DNA of 64,000 nucleotides, from assembly GCF_009866655.1 (NCBI RefSeq), contig NZ_CP047420.1, positions 434,001 to 498,000 of the forward strand, given 5' to 3'. Below are positions 17,319 through 27,050 of this stretch, one piece after another. Every line of letters begins with the position of its first letter. Position 1 is the stretch's first letter. The notes under the pieces were generated by a model. That model worked only from the letters and a program-made list of their open reading frames with translations. It was not told where the DNA came from and did no database searches. The translations under genes were made by a program, and so were the position numbers. The DNA is from Rathayibacter sp. VKM Ac-2804. GTDB taxonomy: Bacteria; Actinomycetota; Actinomycetes; Actinomycetales; Microbacteriaceae.

Positions 17319-18362
17319 GTGACGACGACAGACATCGTGACGATCGCGACGAGGCCCCGCCTCGAGCGCCGTCCGCTCCGCAAGATCCTGGCCCGGCCCG
17401 AGACCGGCGCGTTCGTCGCCGCCCTCGCCGTGCTCGTGTTCTTCTCCCTCTACACCCCGCAGTTCCTGAGCTTCGCCGGCGCCGGGGTCTGGCTGGAGTC
17501 GGCCTCGACCTTCGGGATCATGGCCGTCGCCGTCGCACTGCTGATGATCGGCGGCGAGTTCGACCTCTCCGCCGGCGTGATGACGGGCTTCTCCGCCCTC
17601 ATCGTCGGGATCCTGACCACCCACTACGGACTCAGCATCTGGGTGGCGGTCTTCGTCTCGCTGGTCGTCTGCCTCGGCGTGGGCGCCCTCAACGGCATCC
17701 TGGTGATGAAGACGGGGCTGCCGAGCTTCATCGTGACGCTCGGCACCTTCTTCGCCCTCGCCGGCATCGACCTGGCGGTGACGAAGATCATCACCGGCCA
17801 GGTCGCGATCCAGGGGATGACCAAGGTCCCGGGCTACGACGGCATCCAGCCGCTGTTCGGCTCGTCGGCCGGCATCGGCGGCGGCACCTTCTACGTCTCC
17901 GTGCTCTGGTGGTTCGTGGTGGCGGCCGTCGCGACCTGGATCCTGCTGCGCACCCGCGCCGGCAACTGGATCTTCGCCGTCGGCGGGGCGCAGACCGCGT
18001 CGCGCCAGGTCGGCGTCCCCGTGCTGAAGACCAAGATCGGCCTCTTCATGGGGACCGCCGGTGCCGCCTGGCTCGTCGGCATGATCTCGCTCTTCCGCAC
18101 CTCGACCGTGCAGGCGAACACCGGCGTCGGCCAGGAGTTCATCTACATCATCTGCGCCGTCGTCGGCGGCTGCCTGATGACCGGCGGCTACGGCTCGGCG
18201 ATCGGCGCCGCCCTCGGCGCGCTGATCTACGGGATGGTCTTCCAGGGCATCACCTTCGCCCAGTGGGACACCAACTGGCTGCGCACCGTCCTCGGCGGCA
18301 TGCTGCTCGCCGCGGTGCTCCTGAACAACTTCGTCCGGACACGAGCAGGAGGCGGACGATGA
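17319..18362 (+). CDS. Sugar ABC transporter permease (RbsC/BPD_transp_2 type)
   Basis: A 347-residue membrane protein with 8-10 predicted helices. [16 protein letters not shown] and the [17 protein letters not shown] segment are hallmarks of ribose-type permeases. GTG start with an AGGAGT site; the next gene overlaps by 4 nt. It forms the channel, presumably as a homodimer, with the upstream binding protein and downstream ATPase. Confidence 0.9.
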   Translation: MTTTDIVTIATRPRLERRPLRKILARPETGAFVAALAVLVFFSLYTPQFLSFAGAGVWLESASTFGIMAVAVALLMIGGEFDLSAGVMTGFSALIVGILTTHYGLSIWVAVFVSLVVCLGVGALNGILVMKTGLPSFIVTLGTFFALAGIDLAVTKIITGQVAIQGMTKVPGYDGIQPLFGSSAGIGGGTFYVSVLWWFVVAAVATWILLRTRAGNWIFAVGGAQTASRQVGVPVLKTKIGLFMGTAGAAWLVGMISLFRTSTVQANTGVGQEFIYIICAVVGGCLMTGGYGSAIGAALGALIYGMVFQGITFAQWDTNWLRTVLGGMLLAAVLLNNFVRTRAGGGR

Positions 18363-19252
18363 GCGCCGACACGACGAGCGGCCCCTCGACCGGACAGCCG
18401 GCCGCGCCCCGCACCCCGGTGGGCACGACGATCGTCGAGGTCCGCGACATCGGCAAGAGCTACGGCGCCGTCAACGCGCTCGCCGGAGTCTCGACCACGG
18501 TCAACGCCGGCGAGGTCACCTGCGTCCTCGGCGACAACGGCGCCGGCAAGTCGACGTTCATCAAGATGCTCGCCGGCGCGCACACCCCCTCCGAGGGCGA
18601 GCTGCTCCTCGACGGGTCGCCGGTCACCTTCTCGTCGCCGCGCGCCGCGCTGCAGGCGGGGATCGCGACCGTCTACCAGGACCTGGCCGTCGTGCCGCTG
18701 ATGCCGGTCTGGCGCAACTTCTTCCTCGGCTCCGAGATCACCAAGGGGCGCGGGCCGCTGCGCCGCCTGGACGTGAAGCGGATGAAGGAGATCACGCAGA
18801 GCGAGCTGGCGAACATGGGCATCGACCTGCGCGACGTCGACCAGCCGATCGGCACCCTCTCCGGAGGCGAGCGCCAGTGCGTCGCCATCGCCCGCGCGGT
18901 CTACTTCGGTGCCCGCGTGCTGATCCTCGACGAGCCGACCGCGGCGCTGGGCGTGAAGCAGTCGGGCGTGGTGCTCAAGTACATCGCCCGCTCCCGCGAC
19001 GCCGGGCTCGGCGTGGTCTTCATCACCCACAACCCGCACCACGCCTACCCGGTGGGCGACCGCTTCCTGCTCCTCAACCGCGGCACCAGCCTGGGCAACT
19101 TCGAGAAGAGCGAGATCACCCTCGGCGAGCTGACCAGCCTGATGGCCGGCGGCGCCGAGCTCGCCTCCCTCGCCCACGAGCTCGAGCGCTCGATGCCGGA
19201 CTCCGCGGTCACCGCGGAGCTCGCGCACGAGGCCGCCGCGAGGCCGGAGTGA
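18359..19252 (+). CDS. Sugar ABC transporter ATPase, single-domain
   Basis: A 297-residue ATPase with one nucleotide-binding domain: Walker [10 protein letters not shown]-loop [10 protein letters not shown], signature LSGGERQC, Walker [13 protein letters not shown] and H-loop [16 protein letters not shown]. The ribose-type partners are usually twice this length with two tandem domains; this is the short FrcA-like form, so it must act as a homodimer. The 4-nt overlap with the permease and with iolC shows tight coupling of uptake and catabolism. Confidence 0.9.
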   Translation: MSADTTSGPSTGQPAAPRTPVGTTIVEVRDIGKSYGAVNALAGVSTTVNAGEVTCVLGDNGAGKSTFIKMLAGAHTPSEGELLLDGSPVTFSSPRAALQAGIATVYQDLAVVPLMPVWRNFFLGSEITKGRGPLRRLDVKRMKEITQSELANMGIDLRDVDQPIGTLSGGERQCVAIARAVYFGARVLILDEPTAALGVKQSGVVLKYIARSRDAGLGVVFITHNPHHAYPVGDRFLLLNRGTSLGNFEKSEITLGELTSLMAGGAELASLAHELERSMPDSAVTAELAHEAAARPE

Positions 19253-20217
19253 CGGACGCGCCGGCGCCCTACGACGTCCTGACCATCGGCCGGGTCGGGG
19301 TCGACATCTACCCGCTGCAGGACGGCCTCGGGCTCGAGGACGTCGAGACCTTCGGCAAGTACCTCGGCGGGAGCGCCGCCAACGTCGCGATCGCGGCCGC
19401 CCGGCACGGGCACTCCGCCGCGCTGATCTCGCGGGCCGGCGACGACCCGTTCGGCCGCTACGTGAAGCGCGAGCTGGTCCGGCTCGGCGTCTCGGACGAG
19501 TTCGTCGGCACCGAGCCGGACCTGGCCACGCCGGTCACGTTCTGCGAGATCTTCCCGCCGGACGACTTCCCGCTGTACTTCTACCGCAAGCCCAAGGCGC
19601 CCGACCTGGCGATCACGGCGCAGTCGCTCGACCTCGACGCGATCGTCCGGGCGAAGGTCTACTGGTCGACCGTCACCGGGCTCACGGAGGAGCCCAGCCG
19701 GTCCGCGCACTTCGTCGCCTGGCAGGCGCGCGACCGCCGGCCGTTCACCGTGCTCGACCTCGACTACCGGCCGATGTTCTGGCCGTCGCCCGAGCGGGCG
19801 TCGCAGGAGGTCGCCAAGGCCCTCGAGTGGGTCACCGTCGCGGTCGGCAACCGCGAGGAGTGCGAGGTCGCCGTCGGCGAGACCGACCCGTCGCGCGCGG
19901 CCGACGCGCTCCTCGACCGGGGCGTCGAGCTCGCGATCGTCAAGCAGGGGCCGCGCGGCGTGCTCGCGAAGACCCGCTCCGAGACCGTCGAGGTCGCACC
20001 CTTCCCGGTCCAGGTCGTCAACGGCCTCGGCGCGGGCGACAGCTTCGGCGGCGCGCTCCTCCACGGCCTCGTCGAGGGCTGGGACCTCGAGCGCATCCTC
20101 CGCTTCGCGAACGTCGCCGGCGCGATCGTCGCCTCACGGCGCGAGTGCTCGACGGCGATGCCCAGCACGGCCGAGGTCGAGGCCTTCCTGGAGGAGCGCA
20201 CCGATGTCACTCTCTGA
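19249..20217 (+). CDS. iolC: 5-dehydro-2-deoxygluconokinase
   Basis: A 322-residue PfkB-family kinase. [20 protein letters not shown] and [18 protein letters not shown] are characteristic of Iol[13 protein letters not shown] holds the catalytic Asp and anion hole. It phosphorylates 2-deoxy-5-keto-gluconate. GTG start in a GTGA overlap with the ATPase; the next gene starts 14 nt before this stop. The order iolC, Cgl0159-type gene, iolA, iolB, iolD resembles that of corynebacterial iol clusters. Confidence 0.9.
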   Translation: MTDAPAPYDVLTIGRVGVDIYPLQDGLGLEDVETFGKYLGGSAANVAIAAARHGHSAALISRAGDDPFGRYVKRELVRLGVSDEFVGTEPDLATPVTFCEIFPPDDFPLYFYRKPKAPDLAITAQSLDLDAIVRAKVYWSTVTGLTEEPSRSAHFVAWQARDRRPFTVLDLDYRPMFWPSPERASQEVAKALEWVTVAVGNREECEVAVGETDPSRAADALLDRGVELAIVKQGPRGVLAKTRSETVEVAPFPVQVVNGLGAGDSFGGALLHGLVEGWDLERILRFANVAGAIVASRRECSTAMPSTAEVEAFLEERTDVTL

Positions 20218-21088
20218 CCGCGATGTCGCGGAGCTGCGCCGGCTCCGCGCCGAGGACCCGGCCGCCGTCGCACGGGCGCTCGCCGGGCGCCGCCGCCGTC
20301 CGCTGCTCGGCGGGAACGGCCGGCTGCTGCTCGTGGCCGCCGATCACCCCGCCCGCGGCGCGCTCGGCGTGCGCCGCGACGGCATGGCGATGGCCGACCG
20401 CTACGACCTGCTCGACCGCCTCGCGACCGCGCTCTCGCGGCCGGGAGTGGACGGGGTGCTCGGCACGCCCGACATCATCGACGACCTCGCCCTCCTCGGG
20501 CTGCTCGACGACAAGGTCGTCGTCGGATCGATGAACCGCGGCGGCCTGCGCGGCGCGTCCTTCGAGATGGACGACCGCTTCACCGGCTACGACATCGACG
20601 GGATCGTCCGCGACGGCCTCGACTTCGCGAAGACGCTGCTGCGGATCAACCTCGCCGACGCCGGCTCGGTCGCGACGCTCGAGGCCAACGCGGCGGCCGT
20701 GACCGCGGCCGCGGCGGCGCACGTGCCGATCATGCTCGAGCCCTTCCTCAGCGAGTGGGTCGACGGCGCCGTCGTCAACGACCTCTCCGCCGACGCCGTG
20801 ATCACCTCGATCGCGATCGCCTCCGGGCTCGGCTCGTCCTCGGCCTACACCTGGATGAAGCTGCCCGTCGTCGGCGAGATGGAGCGGGTGATGGCCGCCA
20901 CCACCCTCCCGACGCTGCTGCTCGGCGGCGACCCGACGGGGAGCCCCGACGAGACCTACGCGGCGTGGGGCGCTGCCCTCGCGCTGCCCGGCGTCCGCGG
21001 CCTCGTCGTCGGGCGCACCCTCCTCTACCCGGCCGACGGCGACGTCGCGGCAGCGGTCGACACCGCCGCCGCGCTCGTGCACGGCTGA
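20204..21088 (+). CDS. Cgl0159-type (beta/alpha)8 aldolase-like protein
   Basis: A 294-residue TIM-barrel protein of the family found beside iolC in actinobacterial inositol clusters. LLLVAADHPARGALG near residue 45, a Lys in FAKTLLRINL and TWMKLPVVGEMERVM suggest a class I, Schiff-base-type aldolase fold. No separate IolJ aldolase is seen in the window, so this protein is a candidate for cleaving 2-deoxy-5-keto-6-phosphogluconate; that is inference from context. The ATG lies within the end of iolC. Confidence 0.75.
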   Translation: MSLSDRDVAELRRLRAEDPAAVARALAGRRRRPLLGGNGRLLLVAADHPARGALGVRRDGMAMADRYDLLDRLATALSRPGVDGVLGTPDIIDDLALLGLLDDKVVVGSMNRGGLRGASFEMDDRFTGYDIDGIVRDGLDFAKTLLRINLADAGSVATLEANAAAVTAAAAAHVPIMLEPFLSEWVDGAVVNDLSADAVITSIAIASGLGSSSAYTWMKLPVVGEMERVMAATTLPTLLLGGDPTGSPDETYAAWGAALALPGVRGLVVGRTLLYPADGDVAAAVDTAAALVHG

Positions 21089-21153
21089 CCGCCTCCCCTT
21101 CCCGACAAGCCCCTCTTCCACGAACCCCCTCTCCACGAACAGAGACAGGAACC

Positions 21154-22677
21154 ATGTCCGAGACCATCGGAACCACCCCGCTCCACCAGCTCGCCGTCGT
21201 CCCGCACTGGATCGACGGGCGCGAGTCGCCGTCGACCTCGGGCCGCACCGCACCGGTCTACGACCCCGCCCTGGGCGTCGCGACAAAGGAGGTCGCGCTG
21301 GCCGACGAGGCCGAGATCGCCGCGGCGATCGCCTCCGCGAAGGCCGCGTTCCCGGCCTGGCGCGACCTGTCGCTGGCCAAGCGGCAGCAGATCCTCTTCT
21401 CCTTCCGCGAGCTGCTGGAGGCGAAGAAGGGCGAGCTGGCCGAGATCATCACCTCGGAGCACGGCAAGGTGATCTCCGACGCACTCGGCGAGATCACCCG
21501 CGGGCAGGAGGTCGTGGAGTTCGCGACCGGCCTCGCGCACCACCTCAAGGGCGAGTACTCGGAGCAGGTGTCGACCGGCGTCGACGTGTACTCGACGAAG
21601 CAGCCGCTCGGCGTGGTCGGGATCATCTCGCCGTTCAACTTCCCCGCGATGGTGCCGATGTGGTTCTTTCCGATCGCGATCGCGGCCGGCAACACCGTCA
21701 TCCTCAAGCCCTCCGAGAAGGACCCGACCGCGGCGATCTGGCTCGCGAAGCTGTGGAAGGAGGCCGGGCTGCCCGACGGCGTCTTCACGGTGCTCAACGG
21801 CGACAAGCAGGCAGTCGACGGGCTGCTGACCTCGCCGGATGTCCGCTCGATCTCGTTCGTGGGCTCCACGCCGATCGCGCAGTACGTCTACGAGACCGGG
21901 ACGAAGCACGGCAAGCGCGTGCAGGCGCTCGGCGGAGCGAAGAACCACATGCTGGTGCTGCCGGATGCCGACCTCGACCTGGTCGCCGACTCGGCGATCA
22001 ACGCGGGCTTCGGCTCCGCGGGCGAGCGCTGCATGGCGATCTCGGTCGTCGTCGCGGTCGAGCCCGTCGCGGACGAGCTGATCGGCAAGATCCAGGAGCG
22101 CGCGTCGCAGCTGCGCATCGGCGACGGTCGCCGCGGCTGCGACATGGGCCCGCTGGTGACCGAGGCGCACCGCGACAAGGTCGCCTCCTACATCGGCATC
22201 GCCGAGCAGGACGGCGCCGAGGTCGTCATCGACGGCCGCGGGATCGAGGTCGACGGCGACGAGAACGGCTTCTGGCTGGGACCCACGCTGCTCGACAAAG
22301 TGCCGACCACCTCGCGCGCCTACACGGAGGAGATCTTCGGACCGGTGCTCTCGATCGTCCGCGTCGCCTCCTACGAGGAGGGCGTCGAGCTGATCAACAC
22401 CGGCGCCTTCGGCAACGGCACGGCGATCTTCACGAACGACGGCGGAGCCGCGCGGCGCTTCCAGAACGAGGTCGAGGTCGGGATGATCGGCATCAACGTG
22501 CCGATCCCGGTGCCGGTGGCGACGTTCTCGTTCGGCGGCTGGAAGTCGTCGCTGTTCGGCGATACGAAGGCCCACGGCGCGGAGGGCGTGCGGTTCTTCA
22601 CGCAGCAGAAGGCGATCACGAGCCGCTGGCTCGACCCGTCGCACGGCGGCATCAACCTGGGCTTCCCTCAGAACTGA
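21154..22677 (+). CDS. iolA: Methylmalonate-semialdehyde dehydrogenase (CoA-acylating)
   Basis: A 507-residue aldehyde dehydrogenase. Catalytic Cys293 is in GSAGERCMAIS, and LGGAKNHMLVLPDAD replaces the usual catalytic-Glu segment, as is typical of CoA-dependent MmsA/IolA enzymes. ISPFNFPAMVPMWFFP is the NAD-binding stretch. It turns malonate or methylmalonate semialdehyde into acetyl- or propionyl-CoA, the last step of inositol breakdown. ATG follows a GACAGGAACC leader, 65 bp after the aldolase-like gene. Confidence 0.92.
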   Translation: MSETIGTTPLHQLAVVPHWIDGRESPSTSGRTAPVYDPALGVATKEVALADEAEIAAAIASAKAAFPAWRDLSLAKRQQILFSFRELLEAKKGELAEIITSEHGKVISDALGEITRGQEVVEFATGLAHHLKGEYSEQVSTGVDVYSTKQPLGVVGIISPFNFPAMVPMWFFPIAIAAGNTVILKPSEKDPTAAIWLAKLWKEAGLPDGVFTVLNGDKQAVDGLLTSPDVRSISFVGSTPIAQYVYETGTKHGKRVQALGGAKNHMLVLPDADLDLVADSAINAGFGSAGERCMAISVVVAVEPVADELIGKIQERASQLRIGDGRRGCDMGPLVTEAHRDKVASYIGIAEQDGAEVVIDGRGIEVDGDENGFWLGPTLLDKVPTTSRAYTEEIFGPVLSIVRVASYEEGVELINTGAFGNGTAIFTNDGGAARRFQNEVEVGMIGINVPIPVPVATFSFGGWKSSLFGDTKAHGAEGVRFFTQQKAITSRWLDPSHGGINLGFPQN

Positions 22678-22694
22678 GGCCCTTCACCGGGAGG

Positions 22695-22788
22695 GTGGAT
22701 CTCGATACGGCCGCTCCGCGTCCTACTCGATCAGCATGGGGCCCGCTCATGCTGGTCGAGTAGCCGCGCAGCGGCGTATCGAGACCCG
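22695..22788. repeat. Intergenic palindromic repeat, family B copy 2
   Basis: Same units as copy 1 but in the opposite arrangement: GATCTCGATACGG...CTACTCGATCAGCAT then CATGCTGGTCGAGTAGCC...GTATCGAGACCC. It sits between iolA and iolB inside what should be one operon, so it does not simply mark operon ends. Confidence 0.85.
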
Positions 22789-22831
22789 CCGCACCAGCAC
22801 CCCCGCACCGAGACACGACGGAAGGCCCGAG

Positions 22832-23779
22832 ATGACCACGCAGAACGAGTGGCTGTTCCCGAGGGGCGCGCTCGCCCGCGACGGCTGGGAGTCCGTCGTC
22901 GACGCCGGCCTGCCCGGCTGGCGGCACACGGGCCTCCGCGTCGCGGACCTCGCCCCCGGCGACGAGCTCGCGCTCCCCGCGGCGGGCGTCGAGCGCCTCG
23001 TCGTCCCGCTCTCCGGCTCCTTCACGGTCCGCCACGAGACCGGCGGCCCCGCCGAGACCACCGTCCTCGCGGGCCGGGCCTCGGTCTTCGACGGCCCGAG
23101 CGACGTCCTCTACCTCTCGACGCTGTCCTCCGCGACGGTGTCGGGGGAGGGCCGCGTCGCGATCGCGGAGGCGCCCGCCGCGACCGCGCACCCGAGCCGC
23201 TACGTCCCGCGCGCCGAGGTCCCCGTCGAGCTCCGCGGCGCCGGCCGCTCCAGCCGGCAGGTGCACAACTTCGGCACCCCGGCCGCGCTCGAGGCCGACC
23301 GCTTCATCGTCTGCGAGGTGATCACTCCGGCCGAGAACTGGTCGAGCTACCCCGCGCACAAGCACGACGAGGACGTCCCCGGGCGCGAGTCGCGGCTCGA
23401 GGAGATCTACTACTTCGAGACCGCCGTCAGCCGCGGGGTCGCAGCGCCCGAGAGCGCCGAGCCGTTCGGGATGTTCGGCACCTCCTCCTCGCCCGCCGGC
23501 GAGATCGCGATCGACGCGACCGTGCGCACCGGCGACATCGCCCTCGTCCCGTTCGGCTACCACGGCCCCGCCGTCGCGGCGCCGGGCTACGACCTCTACT
23601 ACCTCAACGTGATGGCGGGCCCGGGCGAGGAGCGCGCCTGGCTGATCAGCGACCACCCGGCGCACGGCTGGATCCGCAGCACCTGGGACGACCAGGACAT
23701 CGACCCCCGACTCCCGTACACGAGCGACACACCCGACACGACCGACAGCACGACCAGCACCACCGGAGGACAGCACTGA
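22832..23779 (+). CDS. iolB: 5-deoxy-glucuronate isomerase
   Basis: A 315-residue bicupin. SSYPAHKHDEDVPGRESRLE and EIYYFE hold the His/Glu metal ligands; VPFGYHGPAVAAPGYDLYYLNVMAGP is the matching C-terminal IolB signature. It isomerises 5-deoxy-glucuronate to 2-deoxy-5-keto-gluconate, the IolC substrate. The ATG follows GGAAGG. Its stop shares one base with the iolD start (TGATG), so the two are translationally coupled. Confidence 0.92.
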   Translation: MTTQNEWLFPRGALARDGWESVVDAGLPGWRHTGLRVADLAPGDELALPAAGVERLVVPLSGSFTVRHETGGPAETTVLAGRASVFDGPSDVLYLSTLSSATVSGEGRVAIAEAPAATAHPSRYVPRAEVPVELRGAGRSSRQVHNFGTPAALEADRFIVCEVITPAENWSSYPAHKHDEDVPGRESRLEEIYYFETAVSRGVAAPESAEPFGMFGTSSSPAGEIAIDATVRTGDIALVPFGYHGPAVAAPGYDLYYLNVMAGPGEERAWLISDHPAHGWIRSTWDDQDIDPRLPYTSDTPDTTDSTTSTTGGQH

Positions 23780-25671
23780 TGGCCGACAAGACCCAGCGGA
23801 TGACCGTGAGCCAGGCGCTCGTCGAGTTCCTCGCCCGGCAGTGGACCGTGGACGGCGACCACCGCGAGCGCACGATCCCGGGGATGTTCGGCATCTTCGG
23901 GCACGGCAACGTCGCCGGCATCGGCCAGGCGCTCGCGCAGTCGAACGCCCTCGATCCGACCCTGATGCCGTACCACCAGGCGCGCAACGAGCAGGCGATG
24001 GTGCACCAGGCCGTCGGCTACGCGCGGATGCACCGCCGGCTCGGCACCTACGCCAGCGCCGCCTCCGTCGGCCCGGGCGCGGCCAACATGCTCACCGGCG
24101 CCGCCCTCGCGACCGCCAACCGGCTCCCGGCGCTGCTGCTCCCGAGCGACACCTTCGCGACCCGCGTCGCCGATCCGGTCCTGCAGCAGCTCGAGCTGCC
24201 GCACGACATCGGCATCACCGTGAACGACGCGTTCCGGCCGCTCTCGCGCTTCTTCGACCGCGTGCAGCGACCCGAGCAGCTCTACTCGATCGCCCTCGCC
24301 GCGCTGCGCGTGCTGACCGACCCGGCCGAGACCGGCGCGGTCACCATCGCCCTGCCCGAGGACGTCCAGGCCGAGGTGCTCGACGTCCCGGTCGCCTTCC
24401 TCCAGGAGCGCGAGTGGCACCTGCGCCGCCCGGTCCCGGAGCGCGGTGCGCTCGAGCGCGCCGTCGCCGCGATCGCCGGCGCGCGGAATCCGATCGTCGT
24501 CGCGGGCGGCGGCGTGATCTACTCCGGCGCGGAGGAGGCCCTGCGCGCGTTCGCCGAGGCCACCGGCGTCCCCGTCGCCACCACCCAGGCCGGCGGCGGC
24601 GCCCTCGCCTGGGACCACCCGCAGTACCTCGGCGGCATCGGCGCCACCGGCTCCACCGCGGCGAACCGCCTCGCGGCCGACGCGGACGTCGTCATCGGCA
24701 TCGGCACCCGCTACAGCGACTTCACCACCGCGAGCCGCACCGTCTTCCAGAACGACGACGTCGTGTTCGTGAACGTCAACATCGCCGCCTTCGACGCCTA
24801 CAAGCACGGCTCGCAGCTGCCCGTCGTCGCCGACGCCCGCGAGGCGCTGGTGGCGCTCCGCGAGCAGCTGAGCCGGTTCCACGTGTCCGAGGAGCTCGCG
24901 GAGCGGATCCGCCGCGAGAAGGCGGAGTGGGACGCGACGGTCGACGCCGCGTTCGCCCCCTCCGGCCTCGCGCTGCCCGGCCAGGCCGAGATCATCGGCG
25001 CCGTGCAGTCCTCGACCGCGCCCGAGGACGTCGTCGTGCAGGCGGCCGGCTCGCTGCCCGGCGACCTGCACAAGCTGTGGCGGGTGCGCGACAGCCTCGG
25101 GTACAACGTCGAGTACGCCTTCTCCTGCATGGGCTACGAGATCGCCGGCGGCCTGGGCGTCAAGCGCGGGGCGGAGGCGTCGGGCTCCGACCGCGACGTC
25201 GTCGTGATGGTCGGCGACGGCTCCTACCTGATGCTGCACACCGAGCTCGTCACCGCGGTGGCCGAGGGGCTGAAGATCATCGTGGTGCTGATCCAGAACC
25301 ACGGCTACGCCTCGATCGGGCACCTCTCCGAGACGGTCGGCTCCGGCCGCTACGGCACGCAGTACCGCGGGCTCGACGACCGCGAGATCCCGCTCGATCT
25401 CGCCGCGAACGCGCGCAGCTACGGCGTCGACGTGATCGAGGTGGCACCGAGCGGGTCCTCGATCGAGGACCTGCGCGCCGCGATGGCCGCCGCGAAGGCG
25501 TCGGACCGCACGACGCTGATCCACATCAACAGCGACCCGCTGCTCTACGCGCCGAGCGGCGAGGGCTGGTGGGACGTGCCCGTCGCCGAGGTGTCGGAGC
25601 TGCCGAGCACGCAGCGCGCGTACGCGGAGTACACGGAGCAGCGGGCGGCGCAGAAGCCGCTGCTCGGCTGA
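23779..25671 (+). CDS. iolD: 3D-(3,5/4)-trihydroxycyclohexane-1,2-dione hydrolase
   Basis: A 630-residue ThDP-dependent enzyme. The N-terminal domain has the catalytic Glu in QARNEQAMVHQAVGYAR; the C-terminal domain has VVMVGDGSYLMLHTEL with a downstream QNHGYASIG for ThDP/Mg binding. It opens the cyclohexanedione ring to 5-deoxy-glucuronate. GGAGGA at 23765-23770 and the TGATG junction define the start. Length matches IolD. Confidence 0.93.
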   Translation: MADKTQRMTVSQALVEFLARQWTVDGDHRERTIPGMFGIFGHGNVAGIGQALAQSNALDPTLMPYHQARNEQAMVHQAVGYARMHRRLGTYASAASVGPGAANMLTGAALATANRLPALLLPSDTFATRVADPVLQQLELPHDIGITVNDAFRPLSRFFDRVQRPEQLYSIALAALRVLTDPAETGAVTIALPEDVQAEVLDVPVAFLQEREWHLRRPVPERGALERAVAAIAGARNPIVVAGGGVIYSGAEEALRAFAEATGVPVATTQAGGGALAWDHPQYLGGIGATGSTAANRLAADADVVIGIGTRYSDFTTASRTVFQNDDVVFVNVNIAAFDAYKHGSQLPVVADAREALVALREQLSRFHVSEELAERIRREKAEWDATVDAAFAPSGLALPGQAEIIGAVQSSTAPEDVVVQAAGSLPGDLHKLWRVRDSLGYNVEYAFSCMGYEIAGGLGVKRGAEASGSDRDVVVMVGDGSYLMLHTELVTAVAEGLKIIVVLIQNHGYASIGHLSETVGSGRYGTQYRGLDDREIPLDLAANARSYGVDVIEVAPSGSSIEDLRAAMAAAKASDRTTLIHINSDPLLYAPSGEGWWDVPVAEVSELPSTQRAYAEYTEQRAAQKPLLG

Positions 25672-25698
25672 GCGCGACGACCGAGAGTGACCGGCTAA

Positions 25699-25731
25699 TG
25701 TCAGGACATTTGCACAGAAAACATCTAGGAT
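25699..25731 (+). promoter_or_regulatory. Promoter with operator 3 before the transaldolase-like gene
   Basis: TGTCAGGACATTTGCA (25699-25714) repeats the GACATTTGCA of operator 2. AGGACA (25703-25708), a 17-bp spacer and TAGGAT (25726-25731) form a promoter with the same geometry as at the sugar ABC operon. Because the -10 overlaps an ATG at 25730, translation should start at the later ATG. Confidence 0.6.
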
Positions 25732-25780
25732 GAGCACATCCGCCACCGGCGCCGCCGCGCCCGATCCTCTGGAGAAGACC

Positions 25781-26893
25781 ATGAGCGCCACCGTCACCGC
25801 CGACACCGTGACCGCCGACGCGGCGACCGCCCCGTACGAGCCGCTGCGGGCCGGCGCTGCGACGGCGACCAGCCTCTGGAACGACTCCGCGGACCTCGAG
25901 GAGCTCGGCCGGTCGATCGCCTTCGGCGCGGTCGGCGCGACCTGCAACCCGGTCATCGCGCTCACCACGATCGAGAAGCACCTCGACGTCTGGGGTCCGC
26001 GGATCGCGGCGCTCGCCGAGCAGCACCCCACCGCGGGCGAGAGCGAGCTCGGCTGGCTGGCCATCGAGCAGATGTCGATCGAGGCGGCCGAGCTGCTGCT
26101 GCCCGCGTTCCGCGCGAGCGGCGGGCGCGACGGGCGCCTCTCGGTGCAGACCGACCCGCGCCTGCACCGCGACGCCGACGCGCTCGTCGCCCAGGCCGTG
26201 CACTTCTCGGAGCTGGCCGAGAACATCATCGTGAAGATCCCCGCCACCGCGATCGGCATCCGCGCGATCGAGGAGGCGACCTACCGCGGCGTCAGCATCA
26301 ACGCGACCGTGTCGTTCACGGTCGCCCAGGCCGTGGCCGTCGCCGAGGCGATCGAGCGCGGCTTCGACCGCCGCGCGGCCGAGGGGCTGCCGGACCACGA
26401 GTTCGGCTCCGTCGTCACCATCATGGGCGGGCGGCTCGACGACTGGATCAAGGCGTCGGTCGCGGCCGACCGCCGCCTCGTGCAGCCCGGCCACCTCGAC
26501 TGGGCGGGCGTCGCGGCGCTCAAGGAGGCGTACCGGATCTTCCGCGAGCGCGGCTACCGCTCCCGCATCCTCTCGGCCGCCTTCCGCAACCACCTGCAGT
26601 GGTCGGAGCTGGTGGGCGGCGACCTCGTCGTCTCGCCGCCGTTCGAGTGGCAGCTGCTGATCCACGAGAACCGCATCGAGGTCGACCCGGCGCAGATCGA
26701 CGTCCCGGTCCCCGCCGAGATCCTCGCCGCGCTGCTGGTGCTCCCCGAGTTCCGCCGCGCCTACCTCGAGGACGGCATGACCGTCGACGAGTTCGGCTCG
26801 TTCGGCGCCACCCGCCGCACCCTCCGCCAGTTCCTCGACGCCGACGCCCGCCTCGACGCCCTCGTCCGCGAGATCCTCCTCCCGACGATCTGA
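25781..26893 (+). CDS. Transaldolase-family protein in the inositol cluster
   Basis: A 370-residue TIM-barrel protein of the transaldolase family: GATCNPVIALTT, VKIPATAIGIRAIEEATYRG with the Schiff-base Lys, and SINATVSFTVAQAV. The C-terminal 120 residues (EWQLLIHENRIEVDP onward) are not part of classical transaldolase. The start after CTGGAGAAG is preferred over the ATG at 25730, which lies on the -10. Sharing the inositol operator, it may handle a keto-sugar phosphate of this pathway; classical pentose-phosphate transaldolase is less likely. Confidence 0.75.
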   Translation: MSATVTADTVTADAATAPYEPLRAGAATATSLWNDSADLEELGRSIAFGAVGATCNPVIALTTIEKHLDVWGPRIAALAEQHPTAGESELGWLAIEQMSIEAAELLLPAFRASGGRDGRLSVQTDPRLHRDADALVAQAVHFSELAENIIVKIPATAIGIRAIEEATYRGVSINATVSFTVAQAVAVAEAIERGFDRRAAEGLPDHEFGSVVTIMGGRLDDWIKASVAADRRLVQPGHLDWAGVAALKEAYRIFRERGYRSRILSAAFRNHLQWSELVGGDLVVSPPFEWQLLIHENRIEVDPAQIDVPVPAEILAALLVLPEFRRAYLEDGMTVDEFGSFGATRRTLRQFLDADARLDALVREILLPTI

Positions 26894-26922
26894 GCCGAGC
26901 GGCCCGCATGCGGGCGCCCCTT

Positions 26923-27042
26923 CATGCTGATCGAGTAGCCCGCGCAGCGGGCGTATCGAGATCCACCGTGCTGCAGAGGGTGGGTCTCGATACGCCCCTG
27001 CGGGGCTACTCGACCAGCATGCATGCGGGCGTATCGAGATCC
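26923..27042. repeat. Intergenic palindromic repeat, family B copy 3
   Basis: CATGCTGATCGAGTAGCCC...GTATCGAGATCC, then GGGTCTCGATACGCC...CTACTCGACCAGCAT, then a third partial unit GGGCGTATCGAGATCC. It lies between convergent genes, where it could help end transcription from both sides. Confidence 0.85.
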
Positions 27043-27050
27043 GGCGCCGG

